From positions 620,001 through 684,000 of the forward strand of contig NZ_CP049298.1 in the NCBI RefSeq assembly GCF_011058315.1: a stretch of 64,000 nt of DNA, given 5' to 3'. Within the stretch, counting starts at the first letter, position 1; every line of letters starts with the position of its first letter. This DNA comes from Chryseobacterium sp. POL2. Its GTDB lineage: Bacteria > Bacteroidota > Bacteroidia > Flavobacteriales > Weeksellaceae. Below are positions 8,443-15,412 of the stretch, one piece after another. Below the pieces are notes generated by a model. That model ran no database searches. It was not told the DNA's origin and saw nothing but the letters and a program-made list of their open reading frames with translations. A program made the translations under genes and the position numbers.

Positions 8443-10017
8443 ATGCAAGGAAAGAAGAGTTTTACACCACAATTATTTGTTTCGGTCAATTTATTAGACC
8501 TAGTTCCAGAGGATAATTTTTATAGAAAAATGTTATCCGAACTCAATTTAGATTTCATTTATAAAGCAACTCAAAAGTATTATGGTAAGGAAGGACAAGA
8601 GAGTATAGATCCTGTTGTTTTCTTTAAGATATTATTGGTGGGATATTTAAACAATATCAATTCAGATAGACAGTTGATAGCTTTTTGTAGTGATAGCTTG
8701 TCGATAAGATTGTTTTTAGGTTATGATGTACATGAGCAGCTTCCTTGGCACAGTACCATTAGCCGAACTCGCGGTTTGTATGGCGAAGAAGTCTTTTTAA
8801 ACTTGTTTAAAGAAGTCTTGAGAATGTGCGTTTCTAAAAATATGGTTCGTGGTAAACGACAAGCGGTGGACAGCGTTTTCATCAAAGCTAATGCTTCTAT
8901 GGATAGCTTGGTAGAGAAAGAAGTTTTAGAAGACGCCAGTGCTTTTGTAAACGAACTAGAAGAAAACAGCGAATACAAAGTAACTACCACCCGCAAGAAA
9001 CTCGTTGAACGCCACCATGATTGGAAAGCAGAAGCGTATAAAGGAATGCCAGCAAATAGCAATAGTAGACAGATAGATGAAAACGGCAATCTCATCCGTC
9101 CCAAATACCTATCTAATCACACCCATTATTCTCCCACAGATAGCGATGCTAGAGTGAGTGTAAAACCCGGCAAAGCGCGACAATTAAATTATTTTGGACA
9201 AATCGCAGTTGACGATGCGCACCATGTCATTACAGGAGCGTGTTCAGATTTTGCGGATAAACGCGACAGTCAGTGTTTAGAACAAATTGTAGAACTCACA
9301 GAAGAAAACCTAAAGGAAAACGGAATAGAATTACAAGAACTTTTAGCCGATGGTGGTTACAGCAGTGGCGAAGCATTGGCGTATTTGCACGAAAAAAACA
9401 TCAACGCCTACATCCCTAACTTCGGACAATACAAATCAGAGCGAGAAGGTTTTACTTACCACAAAGAAGAAAACTATTATCAATGCACAAAACCCGAAGG
9501 TAAGCAAGCTAAACTGCTTTTCAAAGGCGAAAAAATGGATAGTAAAGGCTACACCAAACGAACGTACCGAAGCAGTGAAACAGATTGCAAAAACTGTCCA
9601 CTAAGAGAACAATGCTGTGGCAAAAGCACCAAGTTTAAAAAGCTAGACGACAGCATCCACAAAGAACATTACGACCGTATGCATCAAAAACTCACCCAAA
9701 ACGAGAAATATGCCAAGAAAATGGTTAGAGTGCGAAGCAAAACGGTAGAACCCGTCATTGGAACGTTGATCAACTTTACCAACATGAAACGAGTCAACAC
9801 TCGAGGCATCAAAAACGCAAACAAACATGTACTGATGGCAAGTTTAACCTACAACTTGAAGAAATACATGCGTTTTACCATTAAAAAACCAAGTATTTTA
9901 GCCCAAGTTCTATCTCTAAAACAAGGGAAGAACTTTGCTTTTTCAAAACGCGCCTTTTCAGTCTATAAAAACTCGATTTTAAGCTATTCAAATTCTAGAA
10001 TTTTGAACTACAACTAA
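8443..10017 (+). CDS. IS1182-family-like DDE transposase
   Basis: A 524-residue transposase. Residues 1-110 form the DUF772-type N-domain (SIDPVVFFKILLVGYLNN, LPWHSTISRTR). The catalytic core shows the acidic residues expected of a DDE enzyme near 143 (QAVDSVFIKA), 302 (LLADGGYSSGE) and 436 (KTVEPVIGTL). A zinc-like cluster CKNCPLREQC lies between them, as in DDE_Tnp_1_6 proteins. It cuts and joins IS ends. The frame is intact and the length is usual, so the copy may still be active. Confidence 0.92.
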   Translation: MQGKKSFTPQLFVSVNLLDLVPEDNFYRKMLSELNLDFIYKATQKYYGKEGQESIDPVVFFKILLVGYLNNINSDRQLIAFCSDSLSIRLFLGYDVHEQLPWHSTISRTRGLYGEEVFLNLFKEVLRMCVSKNMVRGKRQAVDSVFIKANASMDSLVEKEVLEDASAFVNELEENSEYKVTTTRKKLVERHHDWKAEAYKGMPANSNSRQIDENGNLIRPKYLSNHTHYSPTDSDARVSVKPGKARQLNYFGQIAVDDAHHVITGACSDFADKRDSQCLEQIVELTEENLKENGIELQELLADGGYSSGEALAYLHEKNINAYIPNFGQYKSEREGFTYHKEENYYQCTKPEGKQAKLLFKGEKMDSKGYTKRTYRSSETDCKNCPLREQCCGKSTKFKKLDDSIHKEHYDRMHQKLTQNEKYAKKMVRVRSKTVEPVIGTLINFTNMKRVNTRGIKNANKHVLMASLTYNLKKYMRFTIKKPSILAQVLSLKQGKNFAFSKRAFSVYKNSILSYSNSRILNYN

Positions 10018-10023
10018 AAAAAA

Positions 10024-10051
10024 ACCTCTCTAAAATTGCTTCTAAAGAGGT
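10024..10051 (+). terminator. Hairpin after the transposase gene
   Basis: ACCTCT pairs with AGAGGT across a loop, a few bases after the transposase stop; only a weak T-rich tail follows. Confidence 0.45.
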
Positions 10052-10107
10052 CAAAATTTCATGTTTTTGAAAACTATTTTCTAAAAAAAAGGAGTTGTGC
10101 AACAGTT

Positions 10108-10122
10108 ACCCTTGTTAGCTGC
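10108..10122. repeat. Right remnant and core of element B
   Basis: ACCCTTGT repeats the left flank of the IS, and GTTAGCTGC (10114-10122) is the cassette 2 entry core, complementary to GCAGCTAAC at 12530-12538. Confidence 0.65.
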
Positions 10123-10169
10123 TGGGCTTAATTTTGCTAAAATAGCTTATTTTTTGAGATAATAATTTG

Positions 10170-10177
10170 TACTTTTG
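10170..10177 (+). promoter_or_regulatory. Probable promoter of the mef-mph pair
   Basis: TACTTTTG matches TAnnTTTG and would start transcription near 10184, giving a leader of about 140 bases before the efflux gene. No well-spaced -33 TTTG is seen, so the assignment is moderate. It lies inside the cassette, so the resistance pair does not depend on an outside promoter. Confidence 0.45.
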
Positions 10178-10287
10178 TGGCTTCACTTCCAAAAAGTATA
10201 CAACACGTGGCAAAGCCTTGGATTAAATAATTATTAGGGTAATTCTCTTCAAAACCCACTTTTATGGTATAGTACTCTATTAGTATT

Positions 10288-10317
10288 ATGCTACAATTAT
10301 TTTGTTGTATAATTTAA
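10288..10317 (+). CDS. Possible 9-residue leader peptide upstream of mef
   Basis: ATG at 10288 opens MLQLFCCII followed by TAA, ending 10 bases before the efflux start. The reading frame lies inside a near-perfect dyad (ATTATGCTACAA against TTGTTGTATAAT, 10 of 12 pairs), so translation of the peptide would compete with the hairpin. Known macrolide-resistance genes (erm, mef, msr) are often induced through ribosome stalling on such short hydrophobic leaders. The resemblance is in layout only, not sequence. Confidence 0.35.
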   Translation: MLQLFCCII

Positions 10318-10327
10318 TCAAGTTTTT

Positions 10328-11551
10328 ATGGAAAACCGTAAATGGTTTAAGACCTATATGTTTATATGGGCTGGACAGTTTGCTTCAATGCTTACAAGTT
10401 ATGCTGTTCAGTTTGCTATTGTTATATGGCTTAGTCTGGAGTACAAGTCAGCCGAAGTTTTAGCCTACGCAGGAATAGCAGCTATGTTGCCTCAAGCATT
10501 GATAGGCTTAATAGCAGGTGTATATGTTGACCGTCTCAATCGTAAATATGTAATGATTTTTTCGGATGCTTTTATAGCTCTCTGTGCCCTTTTGTTACTC
10601 GTCATTTTACAAAATGAAAATGTTAATCTTATATGGATATACATTTTATTGGGTTTACGCTCTGTTGGTAATGCTTTTCACGCTCCGGCACTACAGGCAA
10701 TTGCTCCGCTGATTGTACCCCAAAATGAATTGATAAAGGTAGCAGGAATTAATCAGGTGTTACATTCGGTTTGCAGTATTGGTGGTCCTGCCATTGGCAC
10801 ATTAGCCATTGCTTATCTTCCTATTTCAAAAGTATTGTACTTGGATTTGATTGGAGCATTGCTGGCTATTCTTTCACTCGTGATGGTGAAAATTCCCAAT
10901 GTGGTTGCGAAGTCAAAATCGTCTGCACATTCTATTGCTACAGAATTTTCGGAAGGGTTTCAGACTGTTTCAAAAAACAAAGGTTTGCGTTATCTTTTTC
11001 TTTATGCAATGGCGATAACCTTTGTTATAATGCCAGCTGCCATTATGTTTCCGTTGCTCACAACAGGGCATTTTGCAGGAGGAAAATGGGAGATAGGAAT
11101 TGTAGAAGTGGTTTGGGGCGGAGGTATGCTTATTGGCGGTGTCATCCTGAGTATTTTCAAATTGAAAGGCTCAAAAGTAGTCGCAGTCAATGTTATGTAT
11201 GTATTATTGGGACTTACATTTATTTTGAGTGGTGTATTACCTGCAAGTTGGTTTGTAGGATTTGTGATGGTAACAGCCATTGGCGGTATCAGCCTGTCTG
11301 TTTTCAATGGCTGTTTTACAGCAATTGTACAAACAGAGGTAAGTCCTGAAAAATTAGGACGTGTATTTTCACTTTATTATAGTTTGGCAGTTTTGCCAAG
11401 TGTAATCGGTTTATTATTCACAGGCCTGATTGCAGAAGTTATTGGTGTAAACATTACGTTTATCATAAGCGGTTGTTTGGCAATCCTTGTGGGTATTCTT
11501 TCGTTTAGCACTCGCAACTTAATGCAATTAGGTAAAATCAAAAATATTTAA
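10328..11551 (+). CDS. mef: Mef-type MFS macrolide efflux transporter
   Basis: A 407-residue major facilitator with 12 hydrophobic segments. It shares many positions with Mef(A)-type macrolide pumps: FIWAGQFASMLTS near the start, YVDRLNRKYVMI in the first cytoplasmic loop, RSVGNAFHAPALQAI, GGGMLIGGVIL and LGRVFSLYYS. Such pumps export 14- and 15-membered macrolides using proton motive force. It is four bases from a macrolide phosphotransferase, the same pairing as the known mef(C)-mph(G) units, which strongly supports the substrate. It is carried in the plus direction in cassette 2, opposite to the genes of cassettes 1 and 4. The allele class cannot be set without alignment; another MFS drug pump is the alternative. 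Confidence 0.82.
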   Translation: MENRKWFKTYMFIWAGQFASMLTSYAVQFAIVIWLSLEYKSAEVLAYAGIAAMLPQALIGLIAGVYVDRLNRKYVMIFSDAFIALCALLLLVILQNENVNLIWIYILLGLRSVGNAFHAPALQAIAPLIVPQNELIKVAGINQVLHSVCSIGGPAIGTLAIAYLPISKVLYLDLIGALLAILSLVMVKIPNVVAKSKSSAHSIATEFSEGFQTVSKNKGLRYLFLYAMAITFVIMPAAIMFPLLTTGHFAGGKWEIGIVEVVWGGGMLIGGVILSIFKLKGSKVVAVNVMYVLLGLTFILSGVLPASWFVGFVMVTAIGGISLSVFNGCFTAIVQTEVSPEKLGRVFSLYYSLAVLPSVIGLLFTGLIAEVIGVNITFIISGCLAILVGILSFSTRNLMQLGKIKNI

Positions 11552-11555
11552 AAAA

Positions 11556-12440
11556 ATGAAAAATAGAGATATTCAAAAATTAGCGGAAAGAAATGGGTTA
11601 ATTCTTTCGGATGAAATGAGTTTTAATGAAATGGGAATTGATTTTAAGGTTGGTTTCGCTACAGATAGGGATGGCACAAAGTGGTTGTTGCGTATTCCAA
11701 GAAGAACAACCTTAGGCGAACAGATTGCGAATGAGAAACGCATTCTTCAATTGGTGTCGAAATACCTTTCGGTTCAAGTTCCTGATTGGCGTATAGCTAA
11801 TGAAAAACTGGTAGCCTATCCTTTGCTCGATGGAAAACCTGCACTTACTTATGATGCGGAGACTTATGAAGTAACCTGGAATATGTCTAAAGAAAACGAC
11901 CTTTATATACCATCATTAGCGAAAGCACTTATAGAACTTCATTCAATTCCTACGGAAGAAGTACTTCGTAATAATCTAAAAGTTTTGACACCTGAACAGG
12001 TTAGAAATGAGATTTCTGAAAGATTGATTTTGGTGAAATCTGAATTAGGGATAAATGCCGAATTAGAACTTCGGTACCAAAAATGGCTGGATAATGATGC
12101 CTTATGGCCGAATTTTACAAAATTCATTCACGGTGATTTGTATGCAGGTCATACACTTACTCATCATAATGGAGAAGTTTGTGGAATTATTGATTGGTCA
12201 ACTGCACAAGTCAGCGATATAGCACAAGATTTTTCAGGTCACGTTACTGTTTTCGGTGAAGAAAGTCTGAAAAATTTAATTTCGGCATACGAAAAACAAG
12301 GTGGAGAAGTATGGGATAAACTGTTTGAACAAGCAGTTGAACGAGCTGCTGCCGCACCTCTAGCTTATGGATATTTTGCTTTAGAAACACAAGATGAAAT
12401 TCATCTTAGTTCTGCAAAATTACAGTTAGGTGTTGAGTAG
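11556..12440 (+). CDS. mph: Macrolide 2'-phosphotransferase (Mph-type)
   Basis: A 294-residue kinase of the APH fold that would inactivate macrolides by phosphorylating the 2'-hydroxyl of desosamine. It shows the Mph signature throughout: LLRIPRR (nucleotide-binding lobe), VPDWRIANEKLVAYP, the catalytic loop HGDLYAGH near residue 192 (Mph enzymes have His where other APH proteins have Asn), GIIDWSTA with the metal-binding Asp, then VFGEESL and GGEVWDKL as in Mph(A). Length is normal and no key residue is missing. It follows the Mef gene by four bases, so it is translated from the same message. A hairpin terminator follows. This gives a complete modify-and-export macrolide resistance operon. 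Confidence 0.9.
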   Translation: MKNRDIQKLAERNGLILSDEMSFNEMGIDFKVGFATDRDGTKWLLRIPRRTTLGEQIANEKRILQLVSKYLSVQVPDWRIANEKLVAYPLLDGKPALTYDAETYEVTWNMSKENDLYIPSLAKALIELHSIPTEEVLRNNLKVLTPEQVRNEISERLILVKSELGINAELELRYQKWLDNDALWPNFTKFIHGDLYAGHTLTHHNGEVCGIIDWSTAQVSDIAQDFSGHVTVFGEESLKNLISAYEKQGGEVWDKLFEQAVERAAAAPLAYGYFALETQDEIHLSSAKLQLGVE

Positions 12441-12451
12441 ATTTTTTTTAG

Positions 12452-12485
12452 TAGGGGCTGACACCTTAATCGGGTCAGCTCCCTA
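12452..12485 (+). terminator. Terminator-like hairpin after mph
   Basis: TAGGGGCTGAC (12452-12462) pairs with GTCAGCTCCCTA (12474-12485) with one mismatch. The T tract after it is weak (TTATTTC). Confidence 0.6.
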
Positions 12486-12535
12486 TTATTTCAAGGGATG
12501 TTTGTCTATTAGCGTTGTTGTGTAGCCTTGCAGCT

Positions 12536-12721
12536 AACGGACCGCGGCTTTGCGAAGTGCGGGAAATTGAAAGGAAAAATTTTCAATTATCACCAATATT
12601 AGCAAAACCACTTTTGTTTTGACGAATTTACAAAATTTGTTAAAACAAAATGGATTTTGCGGATTATTTTGAAAAAAAGTCTAAGTTATATTCTCAGCCC
12701 GCATTTTGCAAAACCGTTGTT
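12536..12721. repeat. Integron-like recombination site, element C
   Basis: A 186-base imperfect hairpin. The left arm is AACGGACCGCGGCTTTGCG then AAGTGCGGG; the right arm is CCCGCATTT then TGCAAAACCGTTGTT. A nested dyad pairs GCAAAACCACTTTTGTTTT with the AAAACAAAATGGATTTTGC region. The left core GCAGCTAAC closes the mef-mph cassette. The right core GTTGTACGAA (12719-12728) is complemented by TTCGTACAAC at 13181-13190 beside element D. Confidence 0.75.
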
Positions 12722-13187
12722 GTACGAAGGCGTTTATCCAATATTATTAGAGATCAGAAAATGTGAGACTAGTTCTATTATAATTATTATGTTTCGAAGC
12801 TGTATCGTGTCTTCTCCAATATTAAAAAAACACCTATTTGGTTCAAAAGATATTTAACAAGCATATCAGAATAACATCGTTTTTCCCAGGATAAAACACA
12901 AAATATTTCTATGCAGAATTTAAATAATTATAGTTGTATTCTCACGAATTTTGTTAGAATATATCTTTTGATTACTCAAAAATACCAACTGGAAAAAATT
13001 GAAACTATTTCAACTTTGGAAAATATTGTTGAGAAATAAATAAGTGTTTTTTAATAGAGTAGAAGTAGAAAATAACTACAAAAATTTGTAAATTATTAGA
13101 TATCTAAAACTCAGAATTATAACTGAAAAATAGTTCTACTTAATTGTATTTTTCTAATTATGAAAACTTCCCCAAACGCTTTCGTAC
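12722..13187. other. Cassette 3: AT-rich segment almost without coding capacity
   Basis: About 465 bases between elements C and D, bounded by complementary cores GTTGTACGAA and TTCGTACAAC. It is very AT-rich and holds no recognisable gene; the best frame is a 42-codon one at 12911. Gene-less cassettes are known in integrons and may supply promoters or small RNAs. No terminator or structured RNA was identified here. Confidence 0.55.
12911..13039 (+). CDS. Possible 42-residue protein in cassette 3
   Basis: ATG at 12911 opens MQNLNNYSCILTNF and ends KIETISTLENIVEK before TAA. The composition is plausible for a small soluble helical protein, but no RBS, promoter or homologue supports it. It is listed because it is the only reasonable frame in the cassette. 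Confidence 0.25.
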   Translation: MQNLNNYSCILTNFVRIYLLITQKYQLEKIETISTLENIVEK

Positions 13188-13372
13188 AACGTTTTGGGGC
13201 TTGGCGTCAGTGGCGGAAATTGAAGCGAAAAGTTTCAATTTAGCGTCACGGTAAGCAAAAGCCAATTAATTGAATAAATTTAAGAAAAAAGTCAATATAA
13301 TTGGCTTTTTGCGGAATAGAAAGCCGAAACTTTAATTTTAGCCTTAACCCGCCATTGCGCCAAACCCTTGTT
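13188..13372. repeat. Integron-like recombination site, element D
   Basis: A 185-base imperfect hairpin. The left arm is AACGTTTTGGGGCTTGGCG then TCAGTGGCGG; the right arm is CCGCCATTG then CGCCAAACCCTTGTT. The bulge TCAG/TTG is the main unpaired step. A nested dyad pairs GCAAAAGCCAATTA with TAATTGGCTTTTTGC. The right core GTTAGCTGAC (13370-13379) has its complement GTCAGCTAAC at 14637-14646, enclosing the phosphoesterase gene. It matches element A closely in arms and length. Confidence 0.77.
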
Positions 13373-13386
13373 AGCTGACGTATTTT

Positions 13387-14631
13387 TTAGAGTTTTGTTT
13401 TCGTTCCTTTTCCGTCAAGTTTATATTCAATTCCATTTTCGATTAGTAATCCTTTGGTCTTTTCAGAATTTTTTTCTTGTCCGTGTTTTACATCTGTGTT
13501 TATCGTTTTGCCGTTAAATTCTTTTGCTATGTCTTCCACAACTGAATGTCCGAAAACAATTTTGTCAGCTTGGTAAAATTTCAATACTTCGTTGAGTTCA
13601 TTTTCCTTTATTTTGTCGTAATATTTATAGTCTTGTGAAAGACCACGATACCAATAAACTCCTTTTTTACCTGTTAGAAAATTTTCTACTTTATTATTTT
13701 CTTCTTCATCATAAAGATTTTTATCCCAATTCTTTCTTACTATTTGGTTGATGTCAGAAATTGAAATTTTGTATTTTAAAATCTCTGGACTTAAACCTGC
13801 GTGAACGAAAATATAGTTTCCAATTTTCTCAATTACATTTTTAGAACGCAACCATTTTCCTAATTCTGTTTTGTCTGAATATAAATATTGAGTAGCAATT
13901 TTCAGACTGTCATTTTTGCTAATAAGCTGTGCAACACGTTTGTATTTTTTATTGGCATAGCGGGGATTTCCTTGAAAATTCATTATTTCGTGGTTTCCTA
14001 AAATGTAATGCACTTTTCCGTTGTACTTTATTGCTTCTTGTTCAAGTTTATAGATGAGCCACAAAACCTGGGTTACATTTTCTCCTCTGTCCACAAAATC
14101 CCCGTTTAAGAGTAAATGTCCGTTGCCAAAAGTCCAATTAAAGTTTTTATCAATTACTCCATTGTTGATAAGGAAACTTGAAAGGCCGTCAAAATTTCCT
14201 TCAATGTCAGAAATAACAACCAGTTTTTCAGGTAATTCGTAAAATTCAGGTTCGGAAATTATACTATCTTTGAGTTGAAATTCAAATTGGTCATTATCTG
14301 AATTACCTACATTTACAATTAGTTTTTCTTTTCTGTCGATATTTTTGTTTAGTAATTTATTTTCTTTTGTTACTTCGTAAAGTTGATTGTTAATTATATA
14401 AGGTCCATCAACTCCATTAAGATTATATTTTTCCTGATAATTTATAAAAATTCCAAAATCTCTATCTTTTTCAAATAACGCTCTTAGTCCAGACCATTTA
14501 TCACGAGTTCCATCTTTGTGTTCTAAATTGAACCCCACAATTAAAAGAAAGAGAAAGATAAATCCAATTAAGGATAAAATTCCGTATGTTATAATTTTAA
14601 AAATCTTCTTGATTGGTGGACGTTGTTTCAT
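13387..14631 (-). CDS. Membrane-anchored PPP-family metallophosphoesterase
   Basis: A 414-residue protein with an N-terminal anchor (about residues 12-33) and a calcineurin-like phosphoesterase domain. Visible metal and catalytic motifs are VISDIEGNFDG, LLNGDFVDRGENV, ILGNHEIMNF, FVHAGLSPE and FGHSVVED, so both metal sites look complete (Asp-x-Glu replaces the usual Asp-x-His in the first motif). It should hydrolyse phosphoesters outside the inner membrane; the substrate is unknown. The gene fills its cassette: the start lies six bases after one core and the stop eight bases from the other. That tight packing, with almost no untranslated leader, is typical of integron cassettes and implies transcription from outside. 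Confidence 0.85.
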   Translation of the reverse strand: MKQRPPIKKIFKIITYGILSLIGFIFLFLLIVGFNLEHKDGTRDKWSGLRALFEKDRDFGIFINYQEKYNLNGVDGPYIINNQLYEVTKENKLLNKNIDRKEKLIVNVGNSDNDQFEFQLKDSIISEPEFYELPEKLVVISDIEGNFDGLSSFLINNGVIDKNFNWTFGNGHLLLNGDFVDRGENVTQVLWLIYKLEQEAIKYNGKVHYILGNHEIMNFQGNPRYANKKYKRVAQLISKNDSLKIATQYLYSDKTELGKWLRSKNVIEKIGNYIFVHAGLSPEILKYKISISDINQIVRKNWDKNLYDEEENNKVENFLTGKKGVYWYRGLSQDYKYYDKIKENELNEVLKFYQADKIVFGHSVVEDIAKEFNGKTINTDVKHGQEKNSEKTKGLLIENGIEYKLDGKGTKTKL

Positions 14632-14636
14632 AATAT

Positions 14637-14646
14637 GTCAGCTAAC
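14637..14646. other. Array-end core (possible attI x attC junction)
   Basis: GTCAGCTAAC is the exact complement of GTTAGCTGAC beside element D and closes cassette 4. Unlike elements A-D, no long hairpin arm follows. On the minus strand this is where the array would begin. A looser GTTAGGA occurs at 14708-14714. Confidence 0.6.
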
Positions 14647-14649
14647 TCT

Positions 14650-14680
14650 CAAATATACGCATATATTTTATTCAACCAAA
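14650..14680 (-). promoter_or_regulatory. Promoter reading into the array (Pc-like)
   Basis: On the minus strand TTTG (14677-14680), 19 bases, then TATATTTG (14650-14657) forms an excellent Bacteroidota promoter. The transcript would start near 14643, inside the core, and read the phosphoesterase with a leader of about a dozen bases. In an integron, the Pc promoter sits exactly here, outside the first cassette. Confidence 0.62.
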
Positions 14681-14748
14681 TTTTATTTTGTGATTGTTAA
14701 TGCGCTGTTAGGAAGTTATACAAAATGCGCAATTGGAAATTGTCTATA

Positions 14749-14772
14749 AAGAATGCGCAGTTGCGCATTCTT
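14749..14772. other. Perfect 11-bp inverted repeat upstream of the sigma gene
   Basis: AAGAATGCGCA and TGCGCATTCTT separated by GT. It lies 80 bases before the ECF sigma start. It could be a terminator stem, a protein-binding site or an RNA hairpin; a short A/T-rich stretch follows on the right. Confidence 0.5.
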
Positions 14773-14851
14773 TATATTTCAAAAAAAAATTAAAAAAAAT
14801 TATATCTTAGGCAACCTTTTCTTTTTTTGCTCGTCTTTAGAGTAGAATCTT

Positions 14852-15412
14852 ATGAAATCAGACTTTCAACACATCTTCAATTTGGCGCAAAAACAAAATC
14901 GCCACGCTCAGCAACAAATTTTTGAAATGTTTGCTGACAAATTTTTGTTTGTTGCTTCCAGCTACGTTGGCAATTTGCATGACGCCGAAGATGTATTAAT
15001 GCAAGCTTTTTATAAGGCTTTTACAAAAATCGAGATGTGTCAAAATGCGCAAGTTTTCGCCGCTTGGCTTCGTAGGATTGTTATTAATGAATCGATTTCT
15101 TTTGTTCGGAAAAAACAAAATATTTTGTATGTCGATTCAGAATTTATTGAAAACAAAGCTGATGAATTTGAAGATGAAATATTGGAAAACGACGCACAAA
15201 TCGACGTCCAAAGCTTAATGAAAGCTATGCCAACGGGCTACAGAATTGTTTTTAACCTTGTCGTTTTTGAAGAAAAAAAACACAGAGAAATTGCTGAAAT
15301 TCTCAATATAACGGAAGGTACCAGCAAAAGTCAATTCAGTAAAGCCAAAAAATTTTTAGTCGATTTTATTTCACAACAAAAAAAGGAAAAACAAAATGTT
15401 GAAAAATCTTAA
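14852..15412 (+). CDS. ECF-family RNA polymerase sigma factor
   Basis: A 186-residue sigma-70 family protein with region 2 (about 10-75, DAEDVLMQAFYKAFTKI) and region 4 (about 125-175, HREIAEILNITEGTSKSQFSKAKKF), and no sigma 1.1 or region 3. It should direct polymerase to a small regulon, held in check by an anti-sigma partner. The next gene starts inside its last codons (17-base overlap) and encodes a single-span membrane protein of anti-sigma build. Confidence 0.9.
   Translation: MKSDFQHIFNLAQKQNRHAQQQIFEMFADKFLFVASSYVGNLHDAEDVLMQAFYKAFTKIEMCQNAQVFAAWLRRIVINESISFVRKKQNILYVDSEFIENKADEFEDEILENDAQIDVQSLMKAMPTGYRIVFNLVVFEEKKHREIAEILNITEGTSKSQFSKAKKFLVDFISQQKKEKQNVEKS

Larger units (their letters stand above)
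8377..10107 (+). mobile_element. IS1182-family-like insertion sequence
   Basis: An intact element of about 1.73 kb with inverted ends TGTTGCACAACTC (8380-8392) and GAGTTGTGCAACA (10092-10104). The flanks carry an 8-base direct repeat ACCCTTGT (8369-8376 and 10108-10115), a candidate target duplication; it requires three mismatched bases outside the 13-base inverted repeats. Removing the IS and one repeat rebuilds the right arm of element B to match the other copies. The single gene is an intact transposase. Confidence 0.82.

Noticed and set aside
12657-12857. Plus-strand gene of 66 codons in element C
   Set aside because: It spans the right arm and core of the element, so coding is unlikely.
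2354-13372. Elements A-D as MITEs with target duplications
   Set aside because: The bases on the two sides of any one element are not direct repeats. The matches run between the two ends of each interval instead.
14852-15412. Search for an integrase gene at the array edge
   Set aside because: The first gene outside the right edge is an ECF sigma factor, and the first outside the left edge an AraC regulator. No tyrosine recombinase motif was seen anywhere in the window.
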